Shown here piece after piece: positions 37,284 to 48,700 of a stretch of 64,000 bases of DNA. Both the position numbers and the translations under genes were made by a program. The stretch is taken from assembly GCA_033220425.1 (NCBI GenBank), contig CM065647.1, positions 3,844,001 through 3,908,000 on the forward strand, written 5' to 3'. Positions within the stretch are counted from its first letter, which is position 1. Each line of letters begins with the position of its first letter. The stretch is from Lepraria neglecta. Lineage: Eukaryota > Ascomycota > Lecanoromycetes > Lecanorales > Stereocaulaceae. The notes beneath the pieces are model-generated. The model saw nothing but the letters and a program-made list of their open reading frames with translations, was not told the origin of the DNA and did no database searches.

Positions 37284-37789
37284 CTAGAAAGAATATTTAT
37301 ATAGACCTTCCTTGCCCATTTCGCCGGTGCTGCAGAGCTCGTTGAGTACATTCTTCATGTTCGTCGCCACCCTTGTCGCATGTCCGGCAGCGATGGTCTC
37401 ATTCTTTGAAGCCGGCTCACCTGGGACGACCCAAGAGACCTCTGCCTTGCCTTTGCAGGAATCTCGGACCGCCTGCAACTTGTTATCGGTATAAGTGCGC
37501 CCGACTAAAATAGCTTTCGGAGGTGCACTGTAGTTGTGCGTCCCAACTTCGTTCACCTCGACGGGTTGTGGTTGCTCGTTCGATAGCAGGCGAGGAATCT
37601 CCGCGCAAGCCGCGTCCACCGATACGCAGAAATGTATCACTTCGGAAGTCAATGAGAAACATCACATAAAAAATTCGACAAGCTCTACGTACCTTCGAAT
37701 TCGGGTTTCATAAAATTCGCCGACTCCAATCCGAGCGCTACTTTGGCGCCGCACAGGACGATAGGGACGGGAGTGTTCGCAGAGGCCAT
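37284..37789 (-). CDS. Small conserved fungal protein
   Basis: Exons 37789-37693 and 37639-37284 give 150 aa. It opens NTPVPIVLCGAKVALGLESA, a beta-alpha start resembling a nucleotide-binding fold but lacking a full GxGxxG. It continues through YEVIHF-like (EFEVIHFCVS), NYSAPPKAILVGRTYTD, AEVSWVVPG and a C-terminal MGKEGLYKYSF. I recall similar short proteins as conserved hypotheticals in many ascomycetes, with VLCGK...IG starts and EDGVYFY-type ends; this is from memory and not checked. No signal peptide or membrane helix. Function unknown. Confidence 0.6.
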
Positions 37790-38320
37790 ATTCGTTCCTC
37801 GAGTCGGTCAACTTGACAGTGTGTGAATGAGTCGAACTGGCAGCGGAAAGGATTCCTTTTGTATAGTCCACTCAAATATTGTCGGCAAGTGCGATCAATT
37901 AGCATCAGCGTACATGCTAGTTCGCAAGAGACTGAACTTGGTTGCTTCAGCAAGCAGAAGTTTCCTATCACAGAATCTGACGTGATAACGTCGCCGAGCG
38001 CCACCGGGTGTCACCGGGCGTGATCGGGCGTCTGCCGTTCCAAATCACCGAATCCTTTGAATCCTAATCCTTCGAATCCTTCGAATCACCACATAGTGAC
38101 GTGTGCAAACTCTGCCACTGTACGGAGTACAAGCACCTGCTACCAGGCTTAACCAAGATACTCTTACTAAGTGCAGTAGTGTTTCACTTGTCAGTCCTGC
38201 ACAGGCACCACCGGCCCGCTGTCCCTGCTCCGCTCGCATAGGTCCGCGCCGAAAAAAATCCCTGCGATAGATAAGAAAAAAGCGATCGACCTGATTGGCG
38301 TAGATGCATCCAGGAACCGC
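37790..38320. other. Intergenic region with a short tandem repeat
   Basis: Near 38045-38090 a unit like GAATCCTTC is repeated about four times. Otherwise no gene is seen. It belongs to the upstream region of the small conserved gene (minus) and of the AflR-like gene (plus). Confidence 0.5.
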
Positions 38321-38561
38321 GGGTCGGTGACACTAATTTTGGCCACGTCAAATCAATTACCCGCGCCCAAATCACCAAAATTCTGAGACTTCGGTATTTT
38401 TTCCTACAACAACGCAACAAAGATTAAGACAACAAACTTAGTAAATAAATTCTCCAGACTGGAATCTAAATCCTTGAATTTTCTAGGGTTTCTCCGTATT
38501 GATTTGGGTGGGTGGATAGCCAGTGCGAATTTGGCATGGCTAAAATTAGTGTCATCAACCC
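38321..38561. mobile_element. MITE-like element with about 33-bp terminal inverted repeats
   Basis: The left end (38321-38353) and the reverse complement of the right end (38529-38561) agree at about 28 of 33 positions. They share the core TGACACTAATTTT, followed by a GCCA and a CAAAT match. The 241-bp element has no coding capacity. No clear target duplication is visible. Its right end lies 143 bp before the ATG of the AflR-like regulator, so it sits in that gene's promoter or 5' leader. Confidence 0.6.
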
Positions 38562-38704
38562 TTGGACGGGACGGCCTACTCGTAGCAGGCAGTGGTGACT
38601 TTTAAAGCTGTAAAAAGCCGCAAGGTTCAGTTTGTTGATATGACGGTTGAGCTATAAATTCAAACCCCCGCGTGTGTCTGCTTGCTTGGAGCGTTCTCCC
38701 CGAG

Positions 38705-40069
38705 ATGCAGGCACCCTATTTCCCGAGCCCGGCGCCTGCCCAACAGCCGGTGCGGGTGCGATTGTCATGCGATTCATGCTCAGCAGCCAAAGTCAAATGT
38801 GATAAAAGGCGGCCAGCCTGCGAGCGTTGTTCATCGAACCAGTTGCATTGTACCTATAGCGTTTCTCGGAGGCATGGGTGCAAGCGGAGAGTAGTATGTG
38901 AGCCAGCAGTCACGGCACATGGAGCAGCGAACATAACCCAGCAATCTTCAAGGGGCGGCGGCGGCTCTTCAGCGTCAGCCACAAAGAGGCAGGGCCGCGA
39001 CACTGTTGGTTTCTCGACATATGACAATAATGAAGTGAGCGGAAGCAGTACGGCAAACGAAGGCATCACCTTCCCCGATGGCAATGATCTTGCGGACCCA
39101 TTCCAGTATCTGGCGGATGATGACTTCACAATGAGCGTGGACGTGGATGGCTCAAAATTCTCAGCTTTCGCCTTTGGCAATTCCCTTCCGACGCCTTACG
39201 ATCCGTCTCAAAATGCGCATCTCCCCCCCAGCCAGCAAGAGCCTGGACAGGCTCCATGGACGCCATTTGCAACTCCTTCGACAACATCAATCCATGGCGA
39301 AGATCTCAGAATCTCAGGATACAATGTCGCACTACCTGCTGCTTCCAAGGCCATTGGCGGCGCCTTTAATGGACCCATAGACTCCCCAAATCAGGCCACT
39401 GGCAACGAAAAATCTAAAGAAGTTCACGACTGCGAAGCATATGCTCTCACCCTGCTTCGCTCGCTGCACCACTGGTCACTTTACTCCCCTGACAAGCACA
39501 ACCAGATTACGTCCAGCAACCAGGCTTGCGCCGTTTCGGAAACCTACCTTGCCAACAGTAACGCCAATCCAGAGGTGCTCCACAGCCTAGATACAATCTT
39601 AGACGCCAACAAGTGCGCCCTTTCAGGCGTTGTGAAGCTTCTTGACTGCTCATGCGCACAGCGTCCACATCTGGCAACACTCTACATGTCCATCATCACC
39701 AAAATGTTGTCCCTGTACGAGATAGCGGCGACTACGGATATCTCTTCACCGGACTGTCCAAGCTCGGCATCACCTGCTAGTGCTACGCAAAACTTGTCCG
39801 GCCCTCGCCTGGCGCGCAATACAATCATTCAGGTCGGTGTCTTTGACCTGGACGAAGAAGACCAGGCGACTCTGCAGCGTGGTATTCTTTTGCGACAACT
39901 TCGCAAGATGGAGAGAGCAATTGAGAAATTTGCTTCTTTGGGTGGTGGCGATGCCAACGACCATGATATAAGCGTACGGCAGTGGCATAGTATGGCTGTT
40001 TCTATGATAGAGAAGGAGCTGCAAAGGATTTATCAAAATTGCAAAGAGAGACTACTAACAATTGCTTGA
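38705..40069 (+). CDS. AflR-like Zn2Cys6 transcription factor
   Basis: A single exon of 454 aa. The start at 38705 (MQAPYFPSPAP) places the zinc cluster at residues about 22-50; an in-frame ATG at 38672 would add 11 residues. The six cysteines follow the Cys-x2-Cys-x6-Cys-x6-Cys-x2-Cys-x6-Cys spacing (CDSCSAAKVKC, then ACERCSSNQLHC), with a basic linker (SRRHGCKRR) as in AflR. A C-terminal region from DCEAYALTLLRSLHHWSLYS through LLDCSCAQRPHLATLYMSI matches the AflR-type regulatory domain, in which two Cys precede a helical stretch. It would bind DNA in the nucleus and activate cluster genes. AflR prefers TCG(N5)CGA-like sites; whether this protein does is unknown. No breaks seen. Confidence 0.88.
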   Translation: MQAPYFPSPAPAQQPVRVRLSCDSCSAAKVKCDKRRPACERCSSNQLHCTYSVSRRHGCKRRVVCEPAVTAHGAANITQQSSRGGGGSSASATKRQGRDTVGFSTYDNNEVSGSSTANEGITFPDGNDLADPFQYLADDDFTMSVDVDGSKFSAFAFGNSLPTPYDPSQNAHLPPSQQEPGQAPWTPFATPSTTSIHGEDLRISGYNVALPAASKAIGGAFNGPIDSPNQATGNEKSKEVHDCEAYALTLLRSLHHWSLYSPDKHNQITSSNQACAVSETYLANSNANPEVLHSLDTILDANKCALSGVVKLLDCSCAQRPHLATLYMSIITKMLSLYEIAATTDISSPDCPSSASPASATQNLSGPRLARNTIIQVGVFDLDEEDQATLQRGILLRQLRKMERAIEKFASLGGGDANDHDISVRQWHSMAVSMIEKELQRIYQNCKERLLTIA

Positions 40070-40907
40070 GCGAAATCCTAATACATGATTTCGCCGGGAA
40101 GTCCACCAGGCCTCGCGGGGAATGGCTTTTTGGGTATACCCACCGTCGGAGGTCTGCCCTCCCTTGGCGTTCTTACTGTTGCCACAGGCGGGCTATTTCT
40201 GCCCTCCTATTTGTCGTATAAGACGATCAGCTGGCGGGAGCCGAGGGTTAACAAAAGCACGGCTCATGCCATGTCCGGCATCGTGATCGAAAAGGGTGAA
40301 GACTTCTGCTATCTCCAGAATTGGACGGCCGGCTGAGGTCCGCAGTCAGCGAGGTACTGGAAACTCGACATGAGCAGGCCTCCAGTCCACGGAGGTCCAC
40401 GGAGTTCCCCGGAGTCCGAATACATAGGTCCGACGAGGTTTTGGGAACCATTGGCCCAAACGAAGCAAGCCATGACCATCAAAGACTAGACATCGGTTGC
40501 TGATGTTCTAGTCGAGGGGTTCTTGGGACGTGGAGTGTTGTGAGGCACTGGCGAGGCTCTGGTCACGTGCCACACCCGTTTATGGCGTGTGCCAAGACCC
40601 GGCCTTTTTATCACCTTATGCTCTTCTGTCTCCTCTTCTTATATAGCAACCAATCCACTCTTTTGGTCTTGAAGCCTCACTTCTCAACATGGGGTGTTAT
40701 TTTAACGGGCGCTCAGCAAGGCTTTTCGCGTAGCCTGGCTTTGAGTCATCAAGCATTGCTCTTGCACTAGCATTACTAACAGGACCGTGTACTCGTCTTC
40801 AATCGTCGACCCCGGCAGCCTAGTGTCGTCCAGCAGTCTTCTCCCCAAACGCTCCAAAACATTCACAGCTTCACACCACTCAGCAGCAAGCGTCACAAAC
40901 TCTCGCC
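40070..40907. other. Intergenic region
   Basis: The plus frame 40085-40336 (GIPTVGGLPSLGVLTVATGG and onward) has one possible membrane helix and faintly recalls a MAPEG-type start, but I cannot support it. The rest shows no gene. Confidence 0.35.
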
Positions 40908-41630
40908 ATGGCCTCCGCCGACGATGCCAACGCGGCCGCCGTGATCGCATCCAAGGGCGCGCGGGTGACGGTGACGACGCGGCCAGTGCCGACCCCCAGC
41001 GAGAGGCAGATGCTGGTGCGCAACCGGGCCATCGCGTGCAACCCCGTGGACTGGAAGATCCAGGAGTGGTCGCTGTTTGTGAACAAGTACCCGACGGTAC
41101 TGGGCAGCGACGTGGCCTGCGAGGTGGTAAGCGTGGACCCCAGCGTGACGCACTTTGCCCCCGAAGACCGCGTCACGGGCTACTCGGGCGTCTACTACAA
41201 CCAAGACATCGACCACGGCGCGTGGCAGACGTACACCATCCTGCCGTTCTTGGGCAGCAGCAAGCTGCCGCCTTCCATGAGCTTCGAGCAGGGCGCCGTC
41301 TTCCCTACGAGCATGGCCGCCGCCGCCGTCGCGCTCTTCCACGTCCTAGCCGTGCCGCTCGAGCAGCACCCGGCCGACAGTCCCCAGCACCACGACTGGC
41401 TCGCAAGCTAGGCGCCACCGAGATCTTCGACTACCGCGACCCCGAGGTCGTGGCCAAGATCGGCCAGGCCGCAAAGGACCGGGGCCTGGTGGTGCGCAGT
41501 GCACTCGACCCCATCAGCGCGGGCAGCACGCGCGACCTCGTCCGAGGCCCTCAATGCCGCCGGCGGCTCGGGCGGCCCGTAGTGCCGCGGCAGCCAGAGC
41601 CCGAGCGGGGAGCGTTAGCATTATTATGAT
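40908..41630 (+). pseudogene. Zinc-type alcohol dehydrogenase / enoyl reductase (ToxD-like) relic
   Basis: An open frame from 40908 codes the GroES-like half of a medium-chain dehydrogenase: MLVRNRAIACNPVDWKIQEW, VLGSDVACEVV, DRVTGYSGV and FPTSMAAAAVALF. It then stops at 41409. The Rossmann glycine motif is missing. The sequence resumes in another frame as ARKLGATEIFDYRDPEVVAKIG (from about 41402), and again in a third as EALNAAGGSGGP just before a stop (about 41578). So there is a deletion around 41390 plus at least one frameshift, and the C-terminal part is gone. The piece is markedly GC-rich compared with both flanks. Confidence 0.75.
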
Positions 41631-41748
41631 GGAATCTCTGGCGGTGCCCCTGGCACTAAGCCTAAAGCGGTTGGCGTAGTATTTCACAGGCCTGGGCCCG
41701 TGAAAAGTCTGTTTATTTCTGCACGCGACTCTATAGATTTAGCAACTT

Positions 41749-42978
41749 ATGCAATATCAACATCATTCTTCTCATATGAGCTTATTAGCTCGCCCATATG
41801 CTAAAGTGAGTGCTGTAATATTCGCCGTTCTAGTAATATATCTGCTTTTGCAAGCCCACCGTCCCCCCTTGCACGAGAAGAATGCGGAACATGACCCCCC
41901 CCTCTCCTCACTGCAAGATGCGTCGCGTGCTCACCCCGGCACCGCTGCCTCGAGGCCTGCAGGAGATCCCCCAAGCGCTCCTCTCAACGACAACGGCCCC
42001 ACTGGCTTGAAGCATACTGCAGTTGGGTTGGTTGAAGATATGCTACCTACTTCTACGGCGAGTGTGCTGGTCTCTCCTCAACCTCCACATTCGCATGGTC
42101 CTCAGCTCCATGTAGTCATCGCCCACTACTCCGAGGAACCTTTCTACATGAGGAGATGGATAGACAGTCTACGCTCAATACCACACGTGAAAGAGCTTGG
42201 AGCCAAAATCATCATCTACACGAAGAATTCTGGGACGAACCTCGCAACCTTAAAAGAGACAACAGCGGCGGACGAAGTCATCCAATTGCCCAATGTTGGA
42301 AGAGAAGGAGGCACATACTTGCATCATGTTCTCAGCGTCTATGATGACCCACCAGCTTTCACAATGTTCACCCAGGCAGTGATTCAGAAGGGTCAATACC
42401 TCACTGGAGAGGTAGAAGATGACAAGGTGGCCACATTGAAGGATTGGCTTTACGAGAGGTTGTCCACAAAGTTCGGCAACGATACTGGGTTCATGAGCTT
42501 GGATCGGAAACATGATGTCTGCTATTGTGGGCACTGCACCGATATGGGACAGGATGACTTCTACCCATTGTGGCCGCAGATTTATGCTATGTTGGAAAAT
42601 ATGGTGTGTCAAGAGTTGGAAGGACATGTGCTTTCGTTCAATGGGCATTTCATCGTGTCTCGGAAACGCGTCCTCGCTCGTCCGAGACGGATTTATGAGT
42701 ATCTGAAAGAACTTGTAGATGCGCGTGAGGATAATTGGATACACTCCGAGCCCGAGCCGAGCTGGTTCGAGAAAGACAAGGGAAAGAGCATGCCTAGTAA
42801 TCCGAAATTTGGTCATACCCTTGAAAGACTCTGGCATGTGATCTTCAATTGCAGCAATCCGGCTCAATTGGTTGATTGCGATGTGAGAGGAATGAAGGCC
42901 GAGGGTCCGGGCGGTTGTACATGCAAAGATGTACAAGAGGCATTTGTACCAGCTCTCGGCGCCGATACCCGAATATAA
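41749..42978 (+). CDS. DUF3431 protein, probable type II membrane protein
   Basis: A single exon of 409 aa. An N-terminal membrane anchor (KVSAVIFAVLVIYLLLQAH, residues about 22-40) is followed by a Pro/Ser-rich stem. The conserved domain starts with LHVVIAHYSEEPFYMRRWID and continues through KIIIYTKNSGT, QLPNVGREGGTYLHHVL, FTMFTQAVIQKG and FNGHFIVSRKRVLARPRR, the usual DUF3431 landmarks. The family resembles glycosyltransferase-like folds and is frequent in ascomycetes, but no reaction is established to my knowledge. The topology suggests a Golgi/ER lumenal domain. The alternative start at M10 would keep the anchor. Confidence 0.85.
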   Translation: MQYQHHSSHMSLLARPYAKVSAVIFAVLVIYLLLQAHRPPLHEKNAEHDPPLSSLQDASRAHPGTAASRPAGDPPSAPLNDNGPTGLKHTAVGLVEDMLPTSTASVLVSPQPPHSHGPQLHVVIAHYSEEPFYMRRWIDSLRSIPHVKELGAKIIIYTKNSGTNLATLKETTAADEVIQLPNVGREGGTYLHHVLSVYDDPPAFTMFTQAVIQKGQYLTGEVEDDKVATLKDWLYERLSTKFGNDTGFMSLDRKHDVCYCGHCTDMGQDDFYPLWPQIYAMLENMVCQELEGHVLSFNGHFIVSRKRVLARPRRIYEYLKELVDAREDNWIHSEPEPSWFEKDKGKSMPSNPKFGHTLERLWHVIFNCSNPAQLVDCDVRGMKAEGPGGCTCKDVQEAFVPALGADTRI

Positions 42979-43436
42979 AAGTGGGTTATATGTATACGTT
43001 TACTAATTCTATCGTACCCTTCAACCCCTTCTCCCTTTTGCTATCCGCAAACGGTAGTCAAAACAGTGATGATAGCGAAACATTCTACCAATCCATTGGC
43101 CAATTTTTCTGGATATCCCGCCCTGCTGCGATGCCTTACTGGCTGAATGGAGATAATGCTACCTAATGGAGATAACGATTCTTGAGTGGAGATAATTATT
43201 ACCTGATTCGGGATAGCGGAGCGGACTTGGACTCTCTATTCCTCCGCCCTTGCACTTATCATTGTCTATATAAATGAAGCCTTTTAAACGCATCCCATCT
43301 TCCATGCAAGAAGTTGCGACTCCAGTCAATCCAGACGGTTCACATCTTTCTTTGCTTCCAGCCAGCCAAACCTACCCTCACTTTCTACAACGACAATCAA
43401 CTCTCAAGTCTCTGCGACCCTCGAATCATATTCATC
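42979..43436. promoter_or_regulatory. Promoter region of the NmrA-like gene
   Basis: A TATA-like box (TATATAAA, 43267-43274) lies about 165 bp before the ATG at 43437, followed by a CT/CA-rich leader typical of fungal start regions. No gene seen. Confidence 0.45.
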
Positions 43437-44511
43437 ATGGCCCATAAATTTGCTCGAGAGCAGCCGCAGGGTGTCAAAAACCATATCGAGAAAGTTGCAA
43501 TTGTTGGCGTAAGTCGTAGCATTATTGTCCCAGCCTCTGCTTCAAAAACACGGCCTAAACTAGAGCTTCAAACAGGCTGGTGGCAATGTCGGCAAACTCA
43601 TCACAGAAGAGCTCCTCAAAGCCGGAAAGCACCAAATCACCGCCCTTACCCGCCAAGACAGCACGAACACAATTCCCGCAGGCGTAGAAATCAAAAGGAT
43701 CGACTACGCCGACCAAGCATCCCTCATCGAAGCCCTTCAGGGCCAGGACGCTCTAATCATAACAATGGGAGCCAGAGCACCACCGGAGCAACAAACGAAG
43801 CTCATCGAGGCCGCCGCGGCGGCCAATGTGGCGTGGGTCTTGCCTAACGAGTGGGGCTACGACATTACCGATCCGGGCCTGTGCAAGGATATCCCGATTG
43901 GTGAGAAGCATGCTCAATATCGTGCGCACATCGAAAAGCTAGGCAAGAGTTCCTGGATTGGCGTCACGTGCGGGTTTTGGTATGAGTTCTCCCTATCTCA
44001 TGGACCATCAGCGTTCGGTTTCGATCTCAATGATCGCACTGTTACGTTCTTTGATGACGGGAATACGCATGTCAATACCAGTACCTGGATCCAGTGTGGC
44101 CGTGGTGTTGCCAACTTGCTCGCTTTGAAAGCGTTGCCGGACGATAAGAATGATCAAAGCCCTTGTTTGGCGCACTATCGGAACAATTTCATCTACGTCT
44201 CCTCGTTCAACGTCAGCCAGAGGGACATGCTGGACTCAGTCATGCGCGTGACGGGCACTGAGCTGGATGACTGGAAAATCGAACACGAGCCCTCTACGAG
44301 TCGCTACAAGGATGCAGTGGAGGCTATGCAGAAGGGAGACCTTACGGGGTATGTGAAGTTGATGTATACGAGGGTTTTCTATCAGGATGGGAGTGGGGAG
44401 TTTGAAGTGACTAGGGGATTGCAGAATGGGGTTTTGGGTCTGCCTAAGGAGAACTTGGATGAGTGTACGAAGATTGCTGTGGAGATGGCTAAGAATCCGA
44501 GGAATTACTGA
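43437..44511 (+). CDS. NmrA-like / isoflavone reductase-type NAD(P)-binding protein
   Basis: Exons 43437-43508 and 43576-44511 give 335 aa. Splicing out the 67-nt intron creates VAIVGAGGNVGKLITEEL, the GxxGNxG dinucleotide-binding motif at the start of an atypical short-chain dehydrogenase fold. The second half follows the NmrA/CipA pattern: DALIITMGARAPPEQQTKLI, VLPNEWGYDI, and WIGVTCGFWYEFSL. No canonical SDR Tyr-x3-Lys is evident, as in NmrA-type proteins, so it may be a reductase or a redox-sensing regulator. Its place at the end of the putative cluster allows a tailoring role, but such genes are common elsewhere too. Confidence 0.85.
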
Positions 44512-45700
44512 TGGCGGAGGGAATCGTTTCGGGTACTGAGCCTTTGGCGTGTTTTGAGTCGTGGTTTTCTGCAATAGAAATGCTTGGCTTAGGATTTATG
44601 AAATCTTCCCAATCCTCGTGTTATCGTCGTTCAAATTTTTATATGCAATCGGATGTTCAAACAACTAAAGATCCTAATATAGTGTTGTGGTTGTATGACT
44701 TTGATGTTCCTTTAGTTTTGATGCTCCCTGCTAAGCCACGAGTCCTTCATTCGTGTGATAGTCTTGCGCCTCTATCGAAATAAATAGAATGTATTCCCAA
44801 ATCTCCTCTCATTATACTCCAGCGCGAGGACACCAGGTCTTGTCCTAAATTCCAATGTCAGCTTCTCCCACCTTTCTAGTTGTCTGAAAAAGTCTCAAGT
44901 ACCTCTAATCAGCTGATGTTATACAAGTATAGCTCGACTTTTTCGTTAAGCATGTTTTGAAATTCTCTTCCATCGAATCGAGGCCGTGCGCTATGTCGGT
45001 CGGGCTGGAACACGTTCGCCGCTTCGGGGATCGCTATTATCTCAGGGTCAATACCTATAGTATCAACACAACATCCATAATATCCACCAGAAAAATCATC
45101 GATGCGGCGGCATTGACAAATTTTGTCTGCTATCAGAATCATATGGGCTTTTGTCTACTGTGATAAAAGCTACCAGAGAAGAGATATTTGCGCACAAGCT
45201 AAGGCTGCAAATGATGAATCAGCAATCAGGCTAGCTTTAGACAAAGTGATCCTCTCCAGGTATCTGATTCCAGCTGGCCTGAGTGGTTCCCTTTTGATCT
45301 CCTGGCTTAGTGTTAATCCAGTACTAAAACATGACAATCTATTCGTGAATTCAGGCCCCCCGTCGCACTCACTACAATTACAGCATTTCTTCTACACTTT
45401 GAAATTGATATTTTGTAAGTCGAAATAGAGGATATACATGACGTTGGAATCAAGTGCGTCAACGCAAGTGCTTAGCCCTTCCATGCTCCGCACGTTTACT
45501 TCACCACTTGGTACAAGAAGCTGGGAGAAGCTCCCCCCTGCTCCCCCGTGCTCCCTTCGCGCTCCTCTTCTCTTGCCTAGTGCTGCCCCTCCTCCCTCAA
45601 TGCTGCTTCTCGAGCGGCCCTGCTGCCTTCTAAGAACGAAAGCTGGAAGCGGCAAGCCTCTGTGTTCGGGGAATTATACAATATGTACATATATATATAC
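44512..45700. other. Convergent intergenic region
   Basis: The NmrA-like gene (plus) and the large fusion gene (minus) converge here. Open frames such as plus 44957-45163 and 45438-45878 have no recognisable features; I call no gene. Confidence 0.45.
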
Positions 45701-48700
45701 CTATTCTATCTTACTCTTCACCCCTTTATCCCTCGCAACATGCGCAAAGGGCAACCAAAACAACGACAACAAAACCACAACAGCAAAGAAAGGCACAGAA
45801 GCATTTTGCCAGTCAGTAGGCCACTTCTTCAACCAAAGTCCCCAAAACGCCAACGGTCCCGCAAGAATCAGCAAATGATACAACGCAACTTTATAAAACG
45901 ACACACCAAACACGGCATTTATCCCCCACGCCTCATCTACTTCTTCGTCGCGGTCAGTCTCCCACTTCCTTCGTCGTTTAGGAAGACGATCTAAGACTCG
46001 GTATTTGCCGCAGTGGTTGCGGCCTTGGCATTCGTGGAAGAGCGAGAGGATGTCGAGGTGGAATTTTATGCAGGCTTTGTTGCAGCCGTAGAAGCTGGTG
46101 TTGAAGACGGTGCTTAAGATGGGAGGGTCGCGGCGGGAGTTATAGTGGTAATCACTGTCTGTCGAGGGCGGTAGCTCTTCTGGACCCTGTAGGATCTCGT
46201 TGGGATTTGCTTTGTGAAACTGTGATTGTCAGCCTTGACATAATTACTTCCTTTGTCTCAACTCCAGGGCCTTACCATTACAAATTCGCAGGTGCGGAAT
46301 TGCCATATTGAAAATATCCACCGCATGTAGCCACGAAGCTTTTTGTACTGTACCATCATCTCGTCAAAGAAGCTGTCGTCGTCTATGAATATTGCGACAT
46401 CGATTTGGGCTAAGCGGAGTCGTGCGTTTCGTAGACGCTTTGCTCCTAGTACACCGAAGAGGATGAATCCTCTCAGCGTGCTGGGCCGGACGATATCTAC
46501 GGCAACACTTCTACCAGGTGGGCGAGCGCCTTTGTCAGGTGTTATTTGGTCATCTGAGCCCTGCTCGTCTTCGGCTTGATCGGAGAGGCTGCCTTCAGAG
46601 GTCACTGAGGAAGATCGATCAGGAGAAGATTGGCTACCAGAGCGTTCACTCGAATTAGTGCTGGAACCGCGGTCGGAGACCACCAGTGCTGTGGGCGTTA
46701 GTTTAGATGAGGCTCCAGCAATCAAGGCATTGTTATCTCCTAGAGTGCTTCCACGCGAAGACTGCTGGAATGAGGTGACGTTTACCCTTTGCAGTTCCGA
46801 CGAATGTGTGTGTTCCAACTTCTGTTTGGCCTTAGCGTCTATTTAGCAGCAAAAATCTAAACCAATGTACTTACGCAACTCCACTTCACTCGGACGTCAC
46901 TGGGCTTGAGCTGTCTGTACCTTGGCTCAAAAGGCCACCAGTCCCATGACTCTGCGGTCACATCTTCTATATAGCCTTTCATCGAATTGGCGATAGTGTA
47001 CTCTTCACCATCACATATGTGTATATTGGCGGGATATTTCGAAGTCCTATGATCCATTCTGGTAGCTGCTGTTGGCACACTGCTTTCCGTCATGCTTGAT
47101 GTCTCCTCAGTCGAATCGCAAATACTGGATTTGCTCAGAGCATCGGCGTCAATGATGAGTGAGGATTGGTTCCGTGAGTCCTGGATCGCACCTAGGTCCT
47201 GCTCTTCGACTGTGGAACTCACTGCTATGCTATCAGCGGCTGGAGCGTTTATTACACCTTCGCTGATGGCGTTTTCAGTGATGACAACGCTTTTGATGGG
47301 TGTAACCATATTTTCTTGACGTAACGCAGAGCCGTCCAAAGTATTCGCCTCACTCTCATCGACCAGAATCCCGACGATAGACTCTCCCAAAGTCCTGTCC
47401 CAATCGACCCACGGATGGACCTTATTGAACAATCTTTCGCCCACGTCCACTCTTCCAGCAGCTCTCATCAGTTGATTCTCACCTCCCGGGTGGAATTTCA
47501 TGAATGGCGTCAAATCATAGACCTTCCCCTGCCACACGCCCCATGCGTCTTTCCCGTTTCTGCCATTATGCTGTTGAAGTAGAGCGGACGAGACATACAT
47601 AGATTGAGATGATAGACTCTCACTGGGAAGGACGGCGGGCATGGGTGAGCTGTCAAACAATAGTACCCAGTTATGAGGGGATTCACCCGGGTCGAGGAAT
47701 CCCAAGTCTGAAGGGCGGGAAACATAGTTTGGGCTATTATTGCCGCGGAATTTGAATGGTTGACGGCGACTGCGATCCGAGGATCGATCCGGCGATAGGA
47801 ACGATAATTGCTGAGCCTCACCGGTCTCAATCAGGCCAAAATTTTGCAAGTTAGCTTCGGTAATGGCAGGAGTTCGATCGACACGAGGGTTGCTTCCAGG
47901 TGAGAAAATCGAATAACTACGCCGGGGTAATGGGGGCGGGAGAGACATGGTTGCTAGAGAAGAGGTTGTTGAGGGAGCAGGTGGGCGAGAGGGCGGGGTT
48001 GCTAAGGATAGAGGTGCGCGAAGATCAATCTTTAGCAGGTCAGACATTGGCTTCGACTCTAGTGTTGGCTCGTTGTCAGTCTTAGTGGCACTAGTATGAC
48101 TGTAGTGTCCAGAGCCGCGAAGTTTGTTACGAGCGATCCCAAGCTTCTTGAAATCGGGCCTCCGTCCTTCTCTTGTTGCTGTCTCTTTGATCTCTCGTAC
48201 GAGGTTCTCTGCTTCAAGCTCTCGCTTCCCATATGAAGTACCTTGCCTATCAATGATGGTTTTCGACCGTTTATCTTCAGAGTCTGTCCTCGAGCCAGAA
48301 CGCCGTTCGTCTATTTCGAACTGGTCCCATTGCACCCCTGTGATGTGTTCTTTCTGCCAAGTCTGCGAGGGATGCTCAGTTTCTGATTTTTTCATCGGGC
48401 CTGCACGTCCATGCATTGGATGTTCATGCCCCGCCACGGCCGTCAAAGGCTGCTCCTCATCCAGCAGACGCCCAAGCATATGGCTCGTCATTGTAACGTT
48501 CTGCATCTTGCACAACCTATCTATCGGTGTCGGCTCCTCCTTATACACGCTCAGCTTAGCGGCGCTATTACTTCCACACTCCAGTGCATCTGCTAAAGCT
48601 TCTTCATCAATAAGTGAGCTATTCGCCATATTGATAACACGAGCGCCACGGGGAAGTAGAGCAAGAGTGCGCCGGTTAAGTAGAGGACCGCTTGCAGCGG

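Noticed and set aside
38045-38090. GAATCC repeats resembling a tRNA B box
   Set aside because: No A box or cloverleaf can be drawn; it is a short tandem repeat.
40085-40336. Possible MAPEG-type first exon
   Set aside because: Only one weak hydrophobic segment, with no second exon or family motif found.
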